Source: Lewinellaceae bacterium (GTDB lineage Bacteria > Bacteroidota > Bacteroidia > Chitinophagales > Saprospiraceae). Taken from it: a stretch of 64,000 nucleotides of DNA. Shown here piece after piece: positions 9,504 to 18,634 of the stretch (position 1 is the first letter of the stretch; each line of letters begins with the position of its first letter). The stretch covers positions 1,188,001-1,252,000 of the forward strand of contig JACJYR010000001.1 in NCBI GenBank assembly GCA_020636005.1, given 5' to 3'. Position numbers and translations under genes: made by a program. The notes under the pieces were generated by a model, which saw only the letters and a list, made by a program, of their open reading frames with translations, was not told the origin of the DNA and made no database searches.

Positions 9504-10679
9504 TTAGAACAATGCCCCCTCTGCCGCCCACGACTTATAGTAGTCTTCCACCTCCAGTTCCATAGCCGCTTCGGTGATCATCACCGGGCGGAAGGGGTCG
9601 ATCATCACGGCCATTTCTTCGGTGGCTTTTTTGCCGATGCTTCGCTCGATGGCACCGGGGTGCGGGCCGTGCGGGATACCGCCGGGGTGGAGGGTGAGCT
9701 GGCCTTTTTCTATATTGTTGCGGCTCATAAAATCACCGTCAACGTAGTAAAGGATTTCATCGGAATCGATATTGCTGTGGTGGTAGGGGGCCGGGATGGC
9801 GTCGGGGTGGTAGTCGTACAGGCGGGGGACAAAGGAACATACGACAAACCCATCACCCTCAAACTGCTGATGAATGGGAGGAGGCATGTGTACACGCCCG
9901 GTAATCGGCTCAAAATCAAAAATAGATATGGCATACGGAAAATGGAAGCCATCCCAACCCACCACGTCGAACGGGTGTGTGCCATATATATAGGGATATA
10001 TAAGGCCTTGTTTTTTGATAAATATAGGAAAATCGCCCCGTTCGTCGTAGGTCAAAAGATCCTGCGGCACTTTGAAATCCCGCTCACAAAACGGCGAGTG
10101 CTCCAATAGCTGACCAACTTCGTTGCGGTAGCGCCGGGGTGTGCGAACGGGGCTGAATGATTCAATGATAAGAAGGCGGTTGTCCGCCGTTTCAAATTCA
10201 AATTGATATATCGTACCACGGGGGATGACAAGGTAGTCGCCATATTCAAAGGGCACTTCGCCGTACATCGTTTTCAAAAGGCCGCCGCCCTGGTGTACAA
10301 AGATTACTTCATCTGCATCTGCATTTTTGAAAAAATAATCGGTCATGCTTTCCCTCGGTGCTGCCAGGCCGATGTGCAAATCGTTGTTGACGAACAGTGG
10401 GGTGCGGCTGTCAATGTAGTTGTCCATTGCCGGGAGGGCAAAGCCTTTGAAGCTGAGCGCCGAGAGGTTTTTTGCTATCGCAATTTTCGGCTCAACCGAA
10501 TATGGTTTGCCTTTTTCCTTGACGATGGTGGGGGGGTACAGGTGGTAAACAAGGGCGGAGGTGCCGGCGAATCCTTGCGTCCCTACCAGTTCTTCCGCAT
10601 ATAGGCTGCCATTGCCATTCTTGCGGAACTGGACGTGGCGCTTGTGGGGTATCTTGCCGAGGCGGTGGTAAAAAGGCAT
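9504..10679 (-). CDS. hmgA: Homogentisate 1,2-dioxygenase
   Basis: Opens the ring of homogentisate to maleylacetoacetate, the step after 4-hydroxyphenylpyruvate dioxygenase. The 391-residue protein starts MPFYHRLGKIPHKRHVQFRK, typical for the bacterial family. The C-terminal half carries the cupin iron site, seen as HHSNIDSDEILYYVDGDF and HPGGIPHGPHPGAIE. No maleylacetoacetate isomerase or fumarylacetoacetase gene lies in the window, so the pathway must be completed elsewhere. The upstream gap (10680-11187) is shared with the divergent HYR-protein gene and should hold both promoters. Confidence 0.96.
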   Translation of the reverse strand: MPFYHRLGKIPHKRHVQFRKNGNGSLYAEELVGTQGFAGTSALVYHLYPPTIVKEKGKPYSVEPKIAIAKNLSALSFKGFALPAMDNYIDSRTPLFVNNDLHIGLAAPRESMTDYFFKNADADEVIFVHQGGGLLKTMYGEVPFEYGDYLVIPRGTIYQFEFETADNRLLIIESFSPVRTPRRYRNEVGQLLEHSPFCERDFKVPQDLLTYDERGDFPIFIKKQGLIYPYIYGTHPFDVVGWDGFHFPYAISIFDFEPITGRVHMPPPIHQQFEGDGFVVCSFVPRLYDYHPDAIPAPYHHSNIDSDEILYYVDGDFMSRNNIEKGQLTLHPGGIPHGPHPGAIERSIGKKATEEMAVMIDPFRPVMITEAAMELEVEDYYKSWAAEGALF

Positions 10680-10875
10680 TGATAATTGAATTTATTTTGG
10701 TTTGAAAAACGGCGGTTTTTGATGGGGCAAGCGCCCAAAAGTAGCGGGTGGTTCGATGCTGGCGGGTGATTTCCATCAACCTTTCAATTGATTTTTATCA
10801 AACAGTGACGGGTTAAATATTTTCCCCATTTAAAAAATACCAAACGGCGGGTAAGGAAGCCAAGCCTTATCCCTA

Positions 10876-10883
10876 TACCTTTG
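10876..10883 (+). promoter_or_regulatory. Candidate Bacteroidota -7 box
   Basis: The sequence tacctttg matches the Bacteroidota -7 consensus TAnnTTTG, but no clear -33 TTG lies at the proper distance. It would give a leader of about 300 nt for the gene at 11188. The rest of the 508-bp gap 10680-11187 shows no gene and no other recognisable element. Confidence 0.25.
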
Positions 10884-11187
10884 CATCGAATTTTTTCTAA
10901 TAGATGTTTTTTCCAATCCTTACACTTGCCATAAATAATCTAACCGAACTTTTCTCCAAATCAATCCCCCCTCTTCTACCAGGGGTACACCACATCATCG
11001 TAAGTAATTAACCAACCCGGATTTTTAATCCAACAACAAACTGACAGCTACTCGATCGGCTGGCCCGTTGTGTCCTGATTTTTGCATCAGAACGCAGGTT
11101 GGTGATTACTTCGCCGCTACCCGGCAGCTTTCCGATTGACGACTGATAAACGAATCTAATTTTTTCTTTAACCAAAAACGGAGTCCC

Positions 11188-14100
11188 ATGATGCGACTGC
11201 TACCTAGTTTCCTATTGGTATTGCTATTAAGCAGCACCCATTCCCTGCTTGCACAAGATACCATCCCCCCGGTCATTTTTTGCCCCGGCAATATGACCAT
11301 CAACCTCAGCCCGGGCGAATGCGAAACGCCCGCCTTTTTCAACGTCTATGCGACCGACAACCAATCCACGCCGTCCATTACCCAAATTGACGGTACGGGC
11401 CTGACTTCCGGCGACGATTTCCCCATCGGCACCACCACGCTCAGGTTCATGGCGATGGATGCCGCTTCCAACTCGGACACCTGCGAGTTCAACATCACCA
11501 TCGTGGAGTACACGCCCCCCACCCCGGGCCTCGTCTGCGATAATTTCCTCAACATTTCCATGCCCGGAAACTGCCAAATGTGGCTATGGCCGGAGAGTGT
11601 GCTGGAAGGAAATTATGGCTGCTACGACGATTTCGTGGTGAACGTCAACAATACAGGCACCAACTATATCGGCTTAAATTATGTGGGACAAACCATAACC
11701 TACACTGTAACAAATACCGAAACGGGCAATACCTGTTGGGGGCAAGCATTGGTGGAAGATAAATCCGGACCGCTCATCTCTGGCTGCGATTCGGTCACTA
11801 TCCTCTGCATCCAGGACAAACGGCCCGTGTCAGAAGGTGGCGACGTGCCCGATCCAACTTTTCAGGATTGCTATGCCTTCACGGTCAACTACATAGACAT
11901 GCAGACCCCAGGCACCTGCAATGACCCCTATTCCGCCATTATCATGCGGATGTGGACCGCAACGGACATCCTCGGCAACGTCAGCACCTGCAACCAAATC
12001 ATTACGGTGCAGCGCATTTCCCTGTCCAACCTGACGCCAGTTTGCCCATCCAACAAAACGGTAGAATGTGTACCTGGCGTGACACCGAACTTCAGCCCCT
12101 CTGTCACGGGTTATCCCACCGTTGTCATTCAGGGAGTCACACACGACATCACTGCAGGCGCAAATTCTGTGTGCAACATCACAGCTTCCTATACCGACCA
12201 GACCATTCCATCCAACCCAAACTGTGCTGCCTATAAAATCATCAGGAGCTGGGCCGTGATGGATTGGTGCCTGCCTATTGATAATATTACCAACCCCTGG
12301 CGCTGTACGCAGGTTATTGAGTACATGGATACAACCCCTCCCGTGGTGGTGCCGCCCGCCAACATGACGGTCAGCGCCAACTTGCCGGGCTGCAGGGCCA
12401 GGCCAATTATTCCTGCTTCGACGGTTACGGATTGCTCCAGTTATACGGTGTTCATCAGCACGCCGGTTGGGCCTATCGTTGGCAATGGCGGGCAGGTGCC
12501 TTCTCCTGGCCTTACTTATGGTATCCATACCATTACCATCAAAGTGACCGATGGGTGCGGCAACTCGACCAGTGTGAATATGACCATCAATGTTCAGGAT
12601 CTAACCAAACCCAACGCCGTTTGCGATGCGCATACCGTAGTAGCACTGGACGACACTGGCTACGCCTATGCGAACGCTTCAACCTTCGACGATGGCAGTA
12701 CGGATAACTGCTGCCTGGATCATTTCGAGGTGGCCCGTTTGACCGACAATTGCAGCAACCCCAACAACCTCACCTTCGATGGCATCGTGGAGTTTTGCTG
12801 CACCGATGTGGGCCAAACGGTGCCTGTATTAATGCGGGCCTATGACTGCCACGGCAATTTCAATGTTTGCCAGGTGGAAGTTACAGTGCAGGACATTTCC
12901 GGCCCGAACATTACCTGCCCTCCCAATGTCACCTTGAACTGTGGCCAGAACTACAACGATCCAAACCTGGTGGGCGAAGTAGTGGACGATCCTGCCGATA
13001 AAGGGCCCCTGGACGGCCTCGCATCTGACAATTGCAACGGCACGTTGATGATTTCCAGTGCTGATTTGGGGCAGGTTTCCTGTGGTTCCGGCACCATCTC
13101 ACGCTCCTGGACCGCAACGGACGTGGCTGGTACTTCTTCTGTTTGCATCCAAACGATTACGGTTTTAAACAATTCCGTTTTCACCGGTAACAGCATCGTA
13201 TGGCCGGTGGATAAAATCGTGAACGGCTGCAATGCTTCCACAAGCCCGGACAGCACCGGGAAGCCGACCTTGCCGCCTCCTTCTGCCTGTTATACCCTGG
13301 TTTCCGGATACACGGATCTGCTGCTGACGTCTGTGCCGGATGCCTGCCGCAAAATCCTGCGCACCTGGTCAGTCATTGACTGGTGCCAGTACAACCCGCA
13401 AAACCCGACCGGCCCGGGCCGCTGGGATCATGTTCAAACAATTAAGATTATTGATACTTCCGCACCGACATTTACAACCTGTGCCAACCGAACATTCTGC
13501 AACTTCAAAGCCGACTGTTCTGACCTTATCCCCGATTTGTCGGTAGGTGCCACTGACAACTGCACGGATTCCACCCAAATCTACTATACCTGGCAAGTGG
13601 ACCTCAACGATGACGGCATAGCCGACCCCGGTTATGTGACCAGCGGCGTTGGCCGCAACACGACCAACCTCTATCCCATCGGTACGCACCGCATCAGCTA
13701 TTCAGCTTTCGACGGTTGTGGAAACGTCGGATTCTGCAATTTCCTTTTTACCATCGAGGACTGCAAAAATCCTACTGTGATATGCGAAACCGGTGTGATT
13801 GCCACGATCATGCAGACGGGCATGGTGCCTGTTAGTGTGCTGGCACTGGAGGATGGGTTCAGCAGCGATAATTGCAGCGACTACGACGATTTGCAGTTCT
13901 CGTTTTCCCCCTTTGTGAACGACACGGTCAGAATATTCACCTGTGCTGACCTGGGAGCCAACCTGGTGCAGGTATGGGCCACCGATGAGGCAGGCAACCA
14001 GGATTACTGCGAAACACAAATTATCATACAGGACAATATGGGCGCCTGTGGCGGGCCTATCATCGTGATGAACGTGAACGGGGCAGTGGCCAACGAACAG

Positions 14101-15306
14101 AGCGAGGGCGTGGAAGATGTTTCTATTGAATTGAACGGCAATATGACCAGTTCGACACTGACGGCGCAAAGCGGCCTTTACAGTTTCGCCAATGTGCCCA
14201 CAGGCTACGACTATACGGTCACTCCACAGCTCGACCAAAACCCGCTGAACGGTGTCACGACTTTCGACCTATTGTTGCTCAACCGGCACATTCTGGGCGT
14301 CGCTCCATTGGATACGCCTTACAAACTGATTGCAGCCGATGCCAATAAATCCGGCACCGTGACGGTCAGCGACATCGTGGAAATTAGAAAGGTGATCCTG
14401 CATATCGTTCCGGATTTCCCGAACAATACCTCCTGGCGCTTCGTGGATGCAGCCTACAACTTCCCCAACCCACAGGACCCCTTCACCCCGGCCTTCCCGG
14501 AAGTGTGCAACATCAACGACCTGACGGCCAACAGCCCGCACCCCAATTTTGTGGCGGTGAAAATCGGTGACCTGAACGGCAATGCTGTGCCGAATCAATT
14601 TGCCGGCGCCAATGAAGACCGCACTACGGGCAGCGATTTCGTGATGACCATTCAAGACAAAGTTATCAAGGCAGGTGAAACGGTGACCGTGGATTTTGGG
14701 GCCGACCTGGAAAATATGCTGGCCTACCAGTTTACACTGAACTTCGACCGCAATGTGCTGGAGTTTGCTGGCCTGGTGCCTGGCCCCAAGGTGGCCGCTG
14801 AAAACTTCGGCCTGTCGCTGCTCAACGAAGGGGCCGTTACCACGAGCTGGTACCAGCTATTGGCGCCGCCGGCCCAACAGCAGGAGCGCCAGTTCAGCCT
14901 CATTTTCAAAGCAAGGGGCAATGGTAAACTGAGCACCCTGCTAAGCCTGGGCTCCCGTTTTACCAAAGCAGAAAGTTATGGATCGGACGGGCTGGAGCAC
15001 CCGGTGTCCCTGCGGTTTGCTGACTTGAAAAACGCCACCGTTGCAGCCCAGTTTGAACTGTACCAAAACGTGCCCAACCCGTTCAACGGCGCTACCGTCA
15101 TTGGTTTCCAGTTGCCCGAAGCTTCTGCTGCTTCCTTGACTATTTTTGATGTCTCCGGCAAAATGGTGAAGGAAATTCGTGGCGAGTTTGCCAAAGGCTA
15201 CCACGAAATCAGCATTGAAGAAGGTGGCCTTCCCAGCCGTGGCGTGTTCTACTATCGCCTCGAAACACCCGGCAATACAGCTACCAAAAAGATGACACTG
15301 TTGTAA
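11188..15306 (+). CDS. Large secreted HYR-repeat protein with dockerin-like and cohesin-like segments and T9SS tail
   Basis: A 1,372-residue surface protein. A signal peptide (MMRLLPSFLLVLLLSSTHSLLAQ) is followed by HYR/Ig-like repeats recognisable by themes such as DTIPPVIFCPGNMTINL, DTTPPVVVPPANMTV and GPNITCPPNVTLNC. Near residues 1030-1080 are two EF-hand-like stretches (GVTTFDLLLLNRHILG and ANKSGTVTVSDIVEIRKVIL) that look like a type I dockerin pair. Residues about 1150-1260 resemble a cohesin fold (AGETVTVDFGADLENMLAYQ). The protein ends in a T9SS sorting domain (LYQNVPNPFNGATVIGFQLP). HYR proteins in Bacteroidota are usually adhesins or matrix components; no enzymatic domain is visible. 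Confidence 0.88.
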   Translation: MMRLLPSFLLVLLLSSTHSLLAQDTIPPVIFCPGNMTINLSPGECETPAFFNVYATDNQSTPSITQIDGTGLTSGDDFPIGTTTLRFMAMDAASNSDTCEFNITIVEYTPPTPGLVCDNFLNISMPGNCQMWLWPESVLEGNYGCYDDFVVNVNNTGTNYIGLNYVGQTITYTVTNTETGNTCWGQALVEDKSGPLISGCDSVTILCIQDKRPVSEGGDVPDPTFQDCYAFTVNYIDMQTPGTCNDPYSAIIMRMWTATDILGNVSTCNQIITVQRISLSNLTPVCPSNKTVECVPGVTPNFSPSVTGYPTVVIQGVTHDITAGANSVCNITASYTDQTIPSNPNCAAYKIIRSWAVMDWCLPIDNITNPWRCTQVIEYMDTTPPVVVPPANMTVSANLPGCRARPIIPASTVTDCSSYTVFISTPVGPIVGNGGQVPSPGLTYGIHTITIKVTDGCGNSTSVNMTINVQDLTKPNAVCDAHTVVALDDTGYAYANASTFDDGSTDNCCLDHFEVARLTDNCSNPNNLTFDGIVEFCCTDVGQTVPVLMRAYDCHGNFNVCQVEVTVQDISGPNITCPPNVTLNCGQNYNDPNLVGEVVDDPADKGPLDGLASDNCNGTLMISSADLGQVSCGSGTISRSWTATDVAGTSSVCIQTITVLNNSVFTGNSIVWPVDKIVNGCNASTSPDSTGKPTLPPPSACYTLVSGYTDLLLTSVPDACRKILRTWSVIDWCQYNPQNPTGPGRWDHVQTIKIIDTSAPTFTTCANRTFCNFKADCSDLIPDLSVGATDNCTDSTQIYYTWQVDLNDDGIADPGYVTSGVGRNTTNLYPIGTHRISYSAFDGCGNVGFCNFLFTIEDCKNPTVICETGVIATIMQTGMVPVSVLALEDGFSSDNCSDYDDLQFSFSPFVNDTVRIFTCADLGANLVQVWATDEAGNQDYCETQIIIQDNMGACGGPIIVMNVNGAVANEQSEGVEDVSIELNGNMTSSTLTAQSGLYSFANVPTGYDYTVTPQLDQNPLNGVTTFDLLLLNRHILGVAPLDTPYKLIAADANKSGTVTVSDIVEIRKVILHIVPDFPNNTSWRFVDAAYNFPNPQDPFTPAFPEVCNINDLTANSPHPNFVAVKIGDLNGNAVPNQFAGANEDRTTGSDFVMTIQDKVIKAGETVTVDFGADLENMLAYQFTLNFDRNVLEFAGLVPGPKVAAENFGLSLLNEGAVTTSWYQLLAPPAQQQERQFSLIFKARGNGKLSTLLSLGSRFTKAESYGSDGLEHPVSLRFADLKNATVAAQFELYQNVPNPFNGATVIGFQLPEASAASLTIFDVSGKMVKEIRGEFAKGYHEISIEEGGLPSRGVFYYRLETPGNTATKKMTLL

Positions 15307-15320
15307 AAAAATAAGAAGTG

Positions 15321-15364
15321 AGGGGTGAGGGTGCCTCACCTCTCACTACTCACTCCTCACCCCT
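15321..15364. repeat. Hairpin-forming repeat after the HYR-protein gene
   Basis: aggggtgagg (15321-15330) is mirrored by cctcacccct (15355-15364), with further gtgagg/cctcac units between them. It directly follows the stop codon at 15306. Confidence 0.6.
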
Positions 15365-15396
15365 AAAGATTTAGTAACTCGGTTTTTGGGATTGGT

Positions 15397-15432
15397 CTCC
15401 TCCCTGGTTCGCTGGGGAGGGGCTTTTTTTTA
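15397..15432 (+). terminator. Rho-independent terminator
   Basis: ctcctccc pairs with ggggaggg-type sequence (15415-15422, one wobble) around a 10-nt loop and runs into a stretch of nine T (15424-15432). It is 90 bp beyond the HYR-protein gene. Confidence 0.75.
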
Positions 15433-15567
15433 AAAGCCAGTGCCGGCATTTTTGGAAAATGCAACAACTTACGCAAAAACCATTGCAGATATGGCAATGG
15501 CTGATAGCTGGATGGTAATGGCATTCTTTAACTGGTGGATGAAAAAGTCACTTGGCCATTTACTGCT

Positions 15568-15637
15568 TTTTGAGAGGCCGGGTTATCGAACCCGGCAGTT
15601 CCTGAACTGCCGGGTTCGATAACCCGGCCTCTCAAAA
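15568..15637. repeat. Perfect 34-bp palindrome with 2-nt loop
   Basis: Arms 15568-15601 and 15604-15637 are exact reverse complements (core gccgggttatcgaacccggc) separated by ct. Each arm itself contains an inner cgggtt/aacccg palindrome. The rest of the gap 15433-15853 holds no convincing gene. Confidence 0.93.
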
Positions 15638-15853
15638 TACCTGCGTCAGTTAAAAGATGCCACTACCAGCTGGATTAACAACGGCGTCCGCCTTGCAGGG
15701 CTGATGGCCCCTTACGAAGAAAAAGCTACAGCTACCGGGCCGATGGCAGGGAGGGCACAATGGCGGTTTCAACAACAAACTTTCAGGGGAAACCTGTGCT
15801 ACCGGGCTTTGTCCTTGATTTGAAAGAGTTCGGGTTGTTGGGCAAAAAATAAC

Positions 15854-17149
15854 TTAATCCTCTTCCTCCTCTTCTGCTGCTTCCATCGCCTTTACGGCTT
15901 CCCCATTTTCATTTTTTGTTGCCTTGTAAATCAGCCTCGAACAATTTTCGGGGGTAAAAACCTCGTTGGCCACCCGCTTGATGTCTTCCACGGTAACGGC
16001 CTGGTACAATTCCACCTCCCGGTTGATCATCGCTGCATCGCCAATCAGTTCAAAAAAAGCGAGGTTGATGGCCTTGTTCAGCACGCTGACTTCTGAAAAT
16101 ACCAGGGCACTTTCCGACTTGTTGACCAGTTTCTCAAGTTCCCGCCCGGAAATAGATTCCTCTTTCAATTGCGCCAGTTCCTTCCAAATGGCGGCCTCTG
16201 CTGTTTCCAGAGAAACGCCCTCCGAAGGTTTCCCTTCGATAATCAGCAGGCCGGGGTCAATGCTCGCCGTGATGTAGCAGTCTATGTGGGAGAACAGCCG
16301 CTGCTCTTTGAGCAAACGGCGGAAGAGGCGGGAGGAAGAGCCATTGCCCAGCACATCGGACAACAAGTCCACGACGTAGAAGTCTTTGTCCATTCGGGAA
16401 CAGGCGTGAAAGGCCAGGTACAGTGAATCCACGGGTACTTTGCCCTCGGTGACCCGGTCGTGGAAAACAGTCTGTTTTGGCTCCGCCGGCAACTGGCGCA
16501 GGGAAACCTCGCCGGGCGGTATGTCGCCGAACCATTTCTCCACCAGTTCCAGGGCCTTGTCCGTTTTTACATTTCCGGCGATGACCAGGATGGCGTTGTT
16601 CGGCCGGTAATATTTGAAGAAAAAGTTTTTGACATCTTCGAGTGTAGCGTCTTCAACGTGTTTGGGGATTTTGCCGATGGTGGGCCACTGGTAGGGGTGC
16701 ACCTGGTAGGCCAGTTCGGAGAGGTGGTGCCAAACGTCGCCGTACGGCTCGTTGAGGCAGGTTTCTTTAAACTCTTCCACCACGACTTTCCGCTGCACTT
16801 CCAGCACCTTTTTGCTGAAATTAAGGCTCAACATGCGGTCGCTTTCCAGCCATAGCGCTACCTCCAGGTTTTCGGCGGGCAGCAGGTCGTAGAAGTTGGT
16901 CATATCGTTATTGGTGAAGGCGTTGTTCTCGCCCCCGGCCAACTGGATGGGATCGTCGAAGTTGGGGATGTTGGCACTGCCCCCGAACATGAGGTGCTCG
17001 AAAAGGTGGGCGAAGCCCGTCTTGTCCGGCGACTCGTCCTTGCTGCCCACATTGTACAATACATTCACGGCCACCATCGGGGTACTGTCGTCTTCATGTA
17101 TTAAAACCCGCAGGCCGTTTTTCAAAACAAATCTTGAAAATGCTATCAC
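15854..17149 (-). CDS. M16 family zinc metallopeptidase
   Basis: An insulinase/mitochondrial-processing-peptidase-like protein of about 431 residues. The inverted zinc motif HxxEH is intact as HLFEH (His48, Glu51, His52 from the chosen start). The usual opening SRFVLKNGLRVLIHEDDSTPMVAVN lies directly after a GTG at 17149, which is preferred. An ATG at 17215 and a frame open to 17422 exist, but those would run deep into the leader of the divergent TonB gene. The family usually works as paired or tandem subunits; only one copy is present here. The protein ends with an acidic tail (AAEEEEED). No signal peptide is seen with this start, so a cytoplasmic role is likely. Confidence 0.87.
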   Translation of the reverse strand: MIAFSRFVLKNGLRVLIHEDDSTPMVAVNVLYNVGSKDESPDKTGFAHLFEHLMFGGSANIPNFDDPIQLAGGENNAFTNNDMTNFYDLLPAENLEVALWLESDRMLSLNFSKKVLEVQRKVVVEEFKETCLNEPYGDVWHHLSELAYQVHPYQWPTIGKIPKHVEDATLEDVKNFFFKYYRPNNAILVIAGNVKTDKALELVEKWFGDIPPGEVSLRQLPAEPKQTVFHDRVTEGKVPVDSLYLAFHACSRMDKDFYVVDLLSDVLGNGSSSRLFRRLLKEQRLFSHIDCYITASIDPGLLIIEGKPSEGVSLETAEAAIWKELAQLKEESISGRELEKLVNKSESALVFSEVSVLNKAINLAFFELIGDAAMINREVELYQAVTVEDIKRVANEVFTPENCSRLIYKATKNENGEAVKAMEAAEEEEED

Positions 17150-17336
17150 AGATATTGGTTGATAATAGGTTGATAGCGTTGATAATAGTTTGATGACGCA
17201 GCCTATAAACCCCATAAAACCTATTACCAACTTTTTATCAACTCTAAAAAAGGGCTGCAAATATATAAATTGCATTTGCCCAAACGCCAAAACAAAACGC
17301 TCTGGCATCTTTAGGGTTTTAATCAAATTTAAAGCT

Positions 17337-18086
17337 ATGAAAAAAGTTGACATTTCCCGTTTGGAGCGCAACCGCTCCATCAACCTCCGTATCGGTTTCG
17401 CTGCTGCCCTGTCGATGGCCATCCTGGCTTTCGGTTGGACATCGCAGCGGCCCGCTGCGCCTGCCTTTCAAGATGATCTTTTCTTACAGGAAGCCGAAGT
17501 GAAAGTGGTCAGAACGGCACAAAAATCACCTGCTGCCAAGCCGCCCCCTTCCATGTTCAAAATCACAGACAAAATCGTGGAACTGCCCGAGGTAGTTTTT
17601 GATGCCAATCCCGTTCCTGCAATTGTGGACACTACTTTCTATGATGAAATAGACGTTGAACCAGTGCCCGCACTGGCCAAACCCACGCCTATATTTTCGC
17701 CCCCGAAGGAAGAGGCAGGGAAAATGCCGGACTATTTCAAGATAGTGGAAGAAATGCCCCGCTTCCCCGGATGCAAAGAGGAAGGATTATCCAAAGAAGA
17801 AAAACAGGAATGCGCCACGGAACAGTTGCTCAGCTATTTGGGCAATGAGATTATTTACCCGGCCATAGCCAGGAACAACGGCATAGAGGGCACGGTCGTC
17901 ATTCGTTTTATCATTGAAAAAGATGGCAGCATTTCACAGCCGGAAATTGTTCGGGAAATTGGTGGTGGTTGTGGTGCAGAGGCACTCCGGGTGGTGAAGT
18001 CCATGCCACAATGGCTACCGGGGAAGCAGCAGGGCAGGCCGGTGAGGGTGCAGTTCAACTTGCCGGTCAAGTATAGGCTGCATTAA
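17337..18086 (+). CDS. TonB-like energy transducer
   Basis: A 249-residue protein. The ATG at 17337 starts MKKVDISRLERNRSINLRIG followed by one membrane helix (FAAALSMAILAFGW), a proline-rich periplasmic stretch and a TonB C-terminal domain (about residues 170-249: YPAIARNNGIEGTVVIRFII, AEALRVVKSMPQWLPGKQQG, VQFNLPVKY). It would couple the proton-motive force to outer-membrane receptors. No ExbBD genes lie nearby. It is divergent from the M16 peptidase gene, with their leaders sharing about 190 bp. TonB-like proteins of this type are numerous in Bacteroidota genomes, so the specific receptor is unknown. Confidence 0.9.
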   Translation: MKKVDISRLERNRSINLRIGFAAALSMAILAFGWTSQRPAAPAFQDDLFLQEAEVKVVRTAQKSPAAKPPPSMFKITDKIVELPEVVFDANPVPAIVDTTFYDEIDVEPVPALAKPTPIFSPPKEEAGKMPDYFKIVEEMPRFPGCKEEGLSKEEKQECATEQLLSYLGNEIIYPAIARNNGIEGTVVIRFIIEKDGSISQPEIVREIGGGCGAEALRVVKSMPQWLPGKQQGRPVRVQFNLPVKYRLH

Positions 18087-18096
18087 AGCAGTGGAA

Positions 18097-18231
18097 ATGA
18101 AAAAACCAACTGACACCTGGGAACTGACGGCAAGCATTTTAAAGAAGGGAATCGCTCTGGGCAGGGAAATGCTGGTATTTCGGGATCGTTTATTCCCAGG
18201 TGTCAAATTGGATGGGTTTCCTGGAGGCTAA
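18097..18231 (+). CDS. Possible 44-residue small protein
   Basis: An ATG 11 bp after the TonB stop opens a 44-codon frame (MKKPTDTWELTASILKKGIA... ending FPGG) with good helical character. The same DNA carries a 13-bp perfect inverted repeat (18111-18123 and 18193-18205), so it may instead be a non-coding element. Nothing in the peptide is recognised. The remainder of the gap to 18634 shows only a small hairpin near 18589-18605 and no gene. Confidence 0.28.
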   Translation: MKKPTDTWELTASILKKGIALGREMLVFRDRLFPGVKLDGFPGG

Positions 18232-18634
18232 CTGTTTTCAAGGTGGATGAAAATTAGGGTCAAAGGGTGGAGAAGCAGTGTTTTCAAGGGGTCGAACAGT
18301 AGATGGATTCATGTAGATTGCTTCATTTGGTTTAAAAATAAGTTTGGTTTCCGGGGGCGTTGTAAATGGCTTTCCGGGGGAAATTCGCTAATGGGTAGAA
18401 GTTTGGTTTTTCAAGGTTGCTTTCAAATGGTTTTGGATATGGCATTTGGTATTTTCAATGAGTTATTCAGAAGGTTCTAAAGCTGAGGATAATAAGCTGG
18501 TAATAAATAATGAGGCAAAGATAGGCGGCGCGGGAGGCCTGGGCAATCCATCGAATGTTGGGTTTTTATTACCGGGATGGGGTAGCAAATCCCCCGAACG
18601 GGGGATAAGGGGGATAAATGGGTGACTAAACCCC

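Noticed and set aside
15440..15622. 60-codon frame running into the palindrome
   Set aside because: Its C-terminal third is encoded by the palindrome and nothing else supports coding.
15568..15637. tRNA gene, because of gggttcgataaccc
   Set aside because: The sequence is a perfect palindrome and cannot form a cloverleaf. No tRNA or rRNA gene was recognised elsewhere in the window.
18247..18480. 77-codon plus-strand frame before the sensor kinase end
   Set aside because: Composition and translation (Trp/Phe/Gly-rich, no start context) look random; treated as non-coding.
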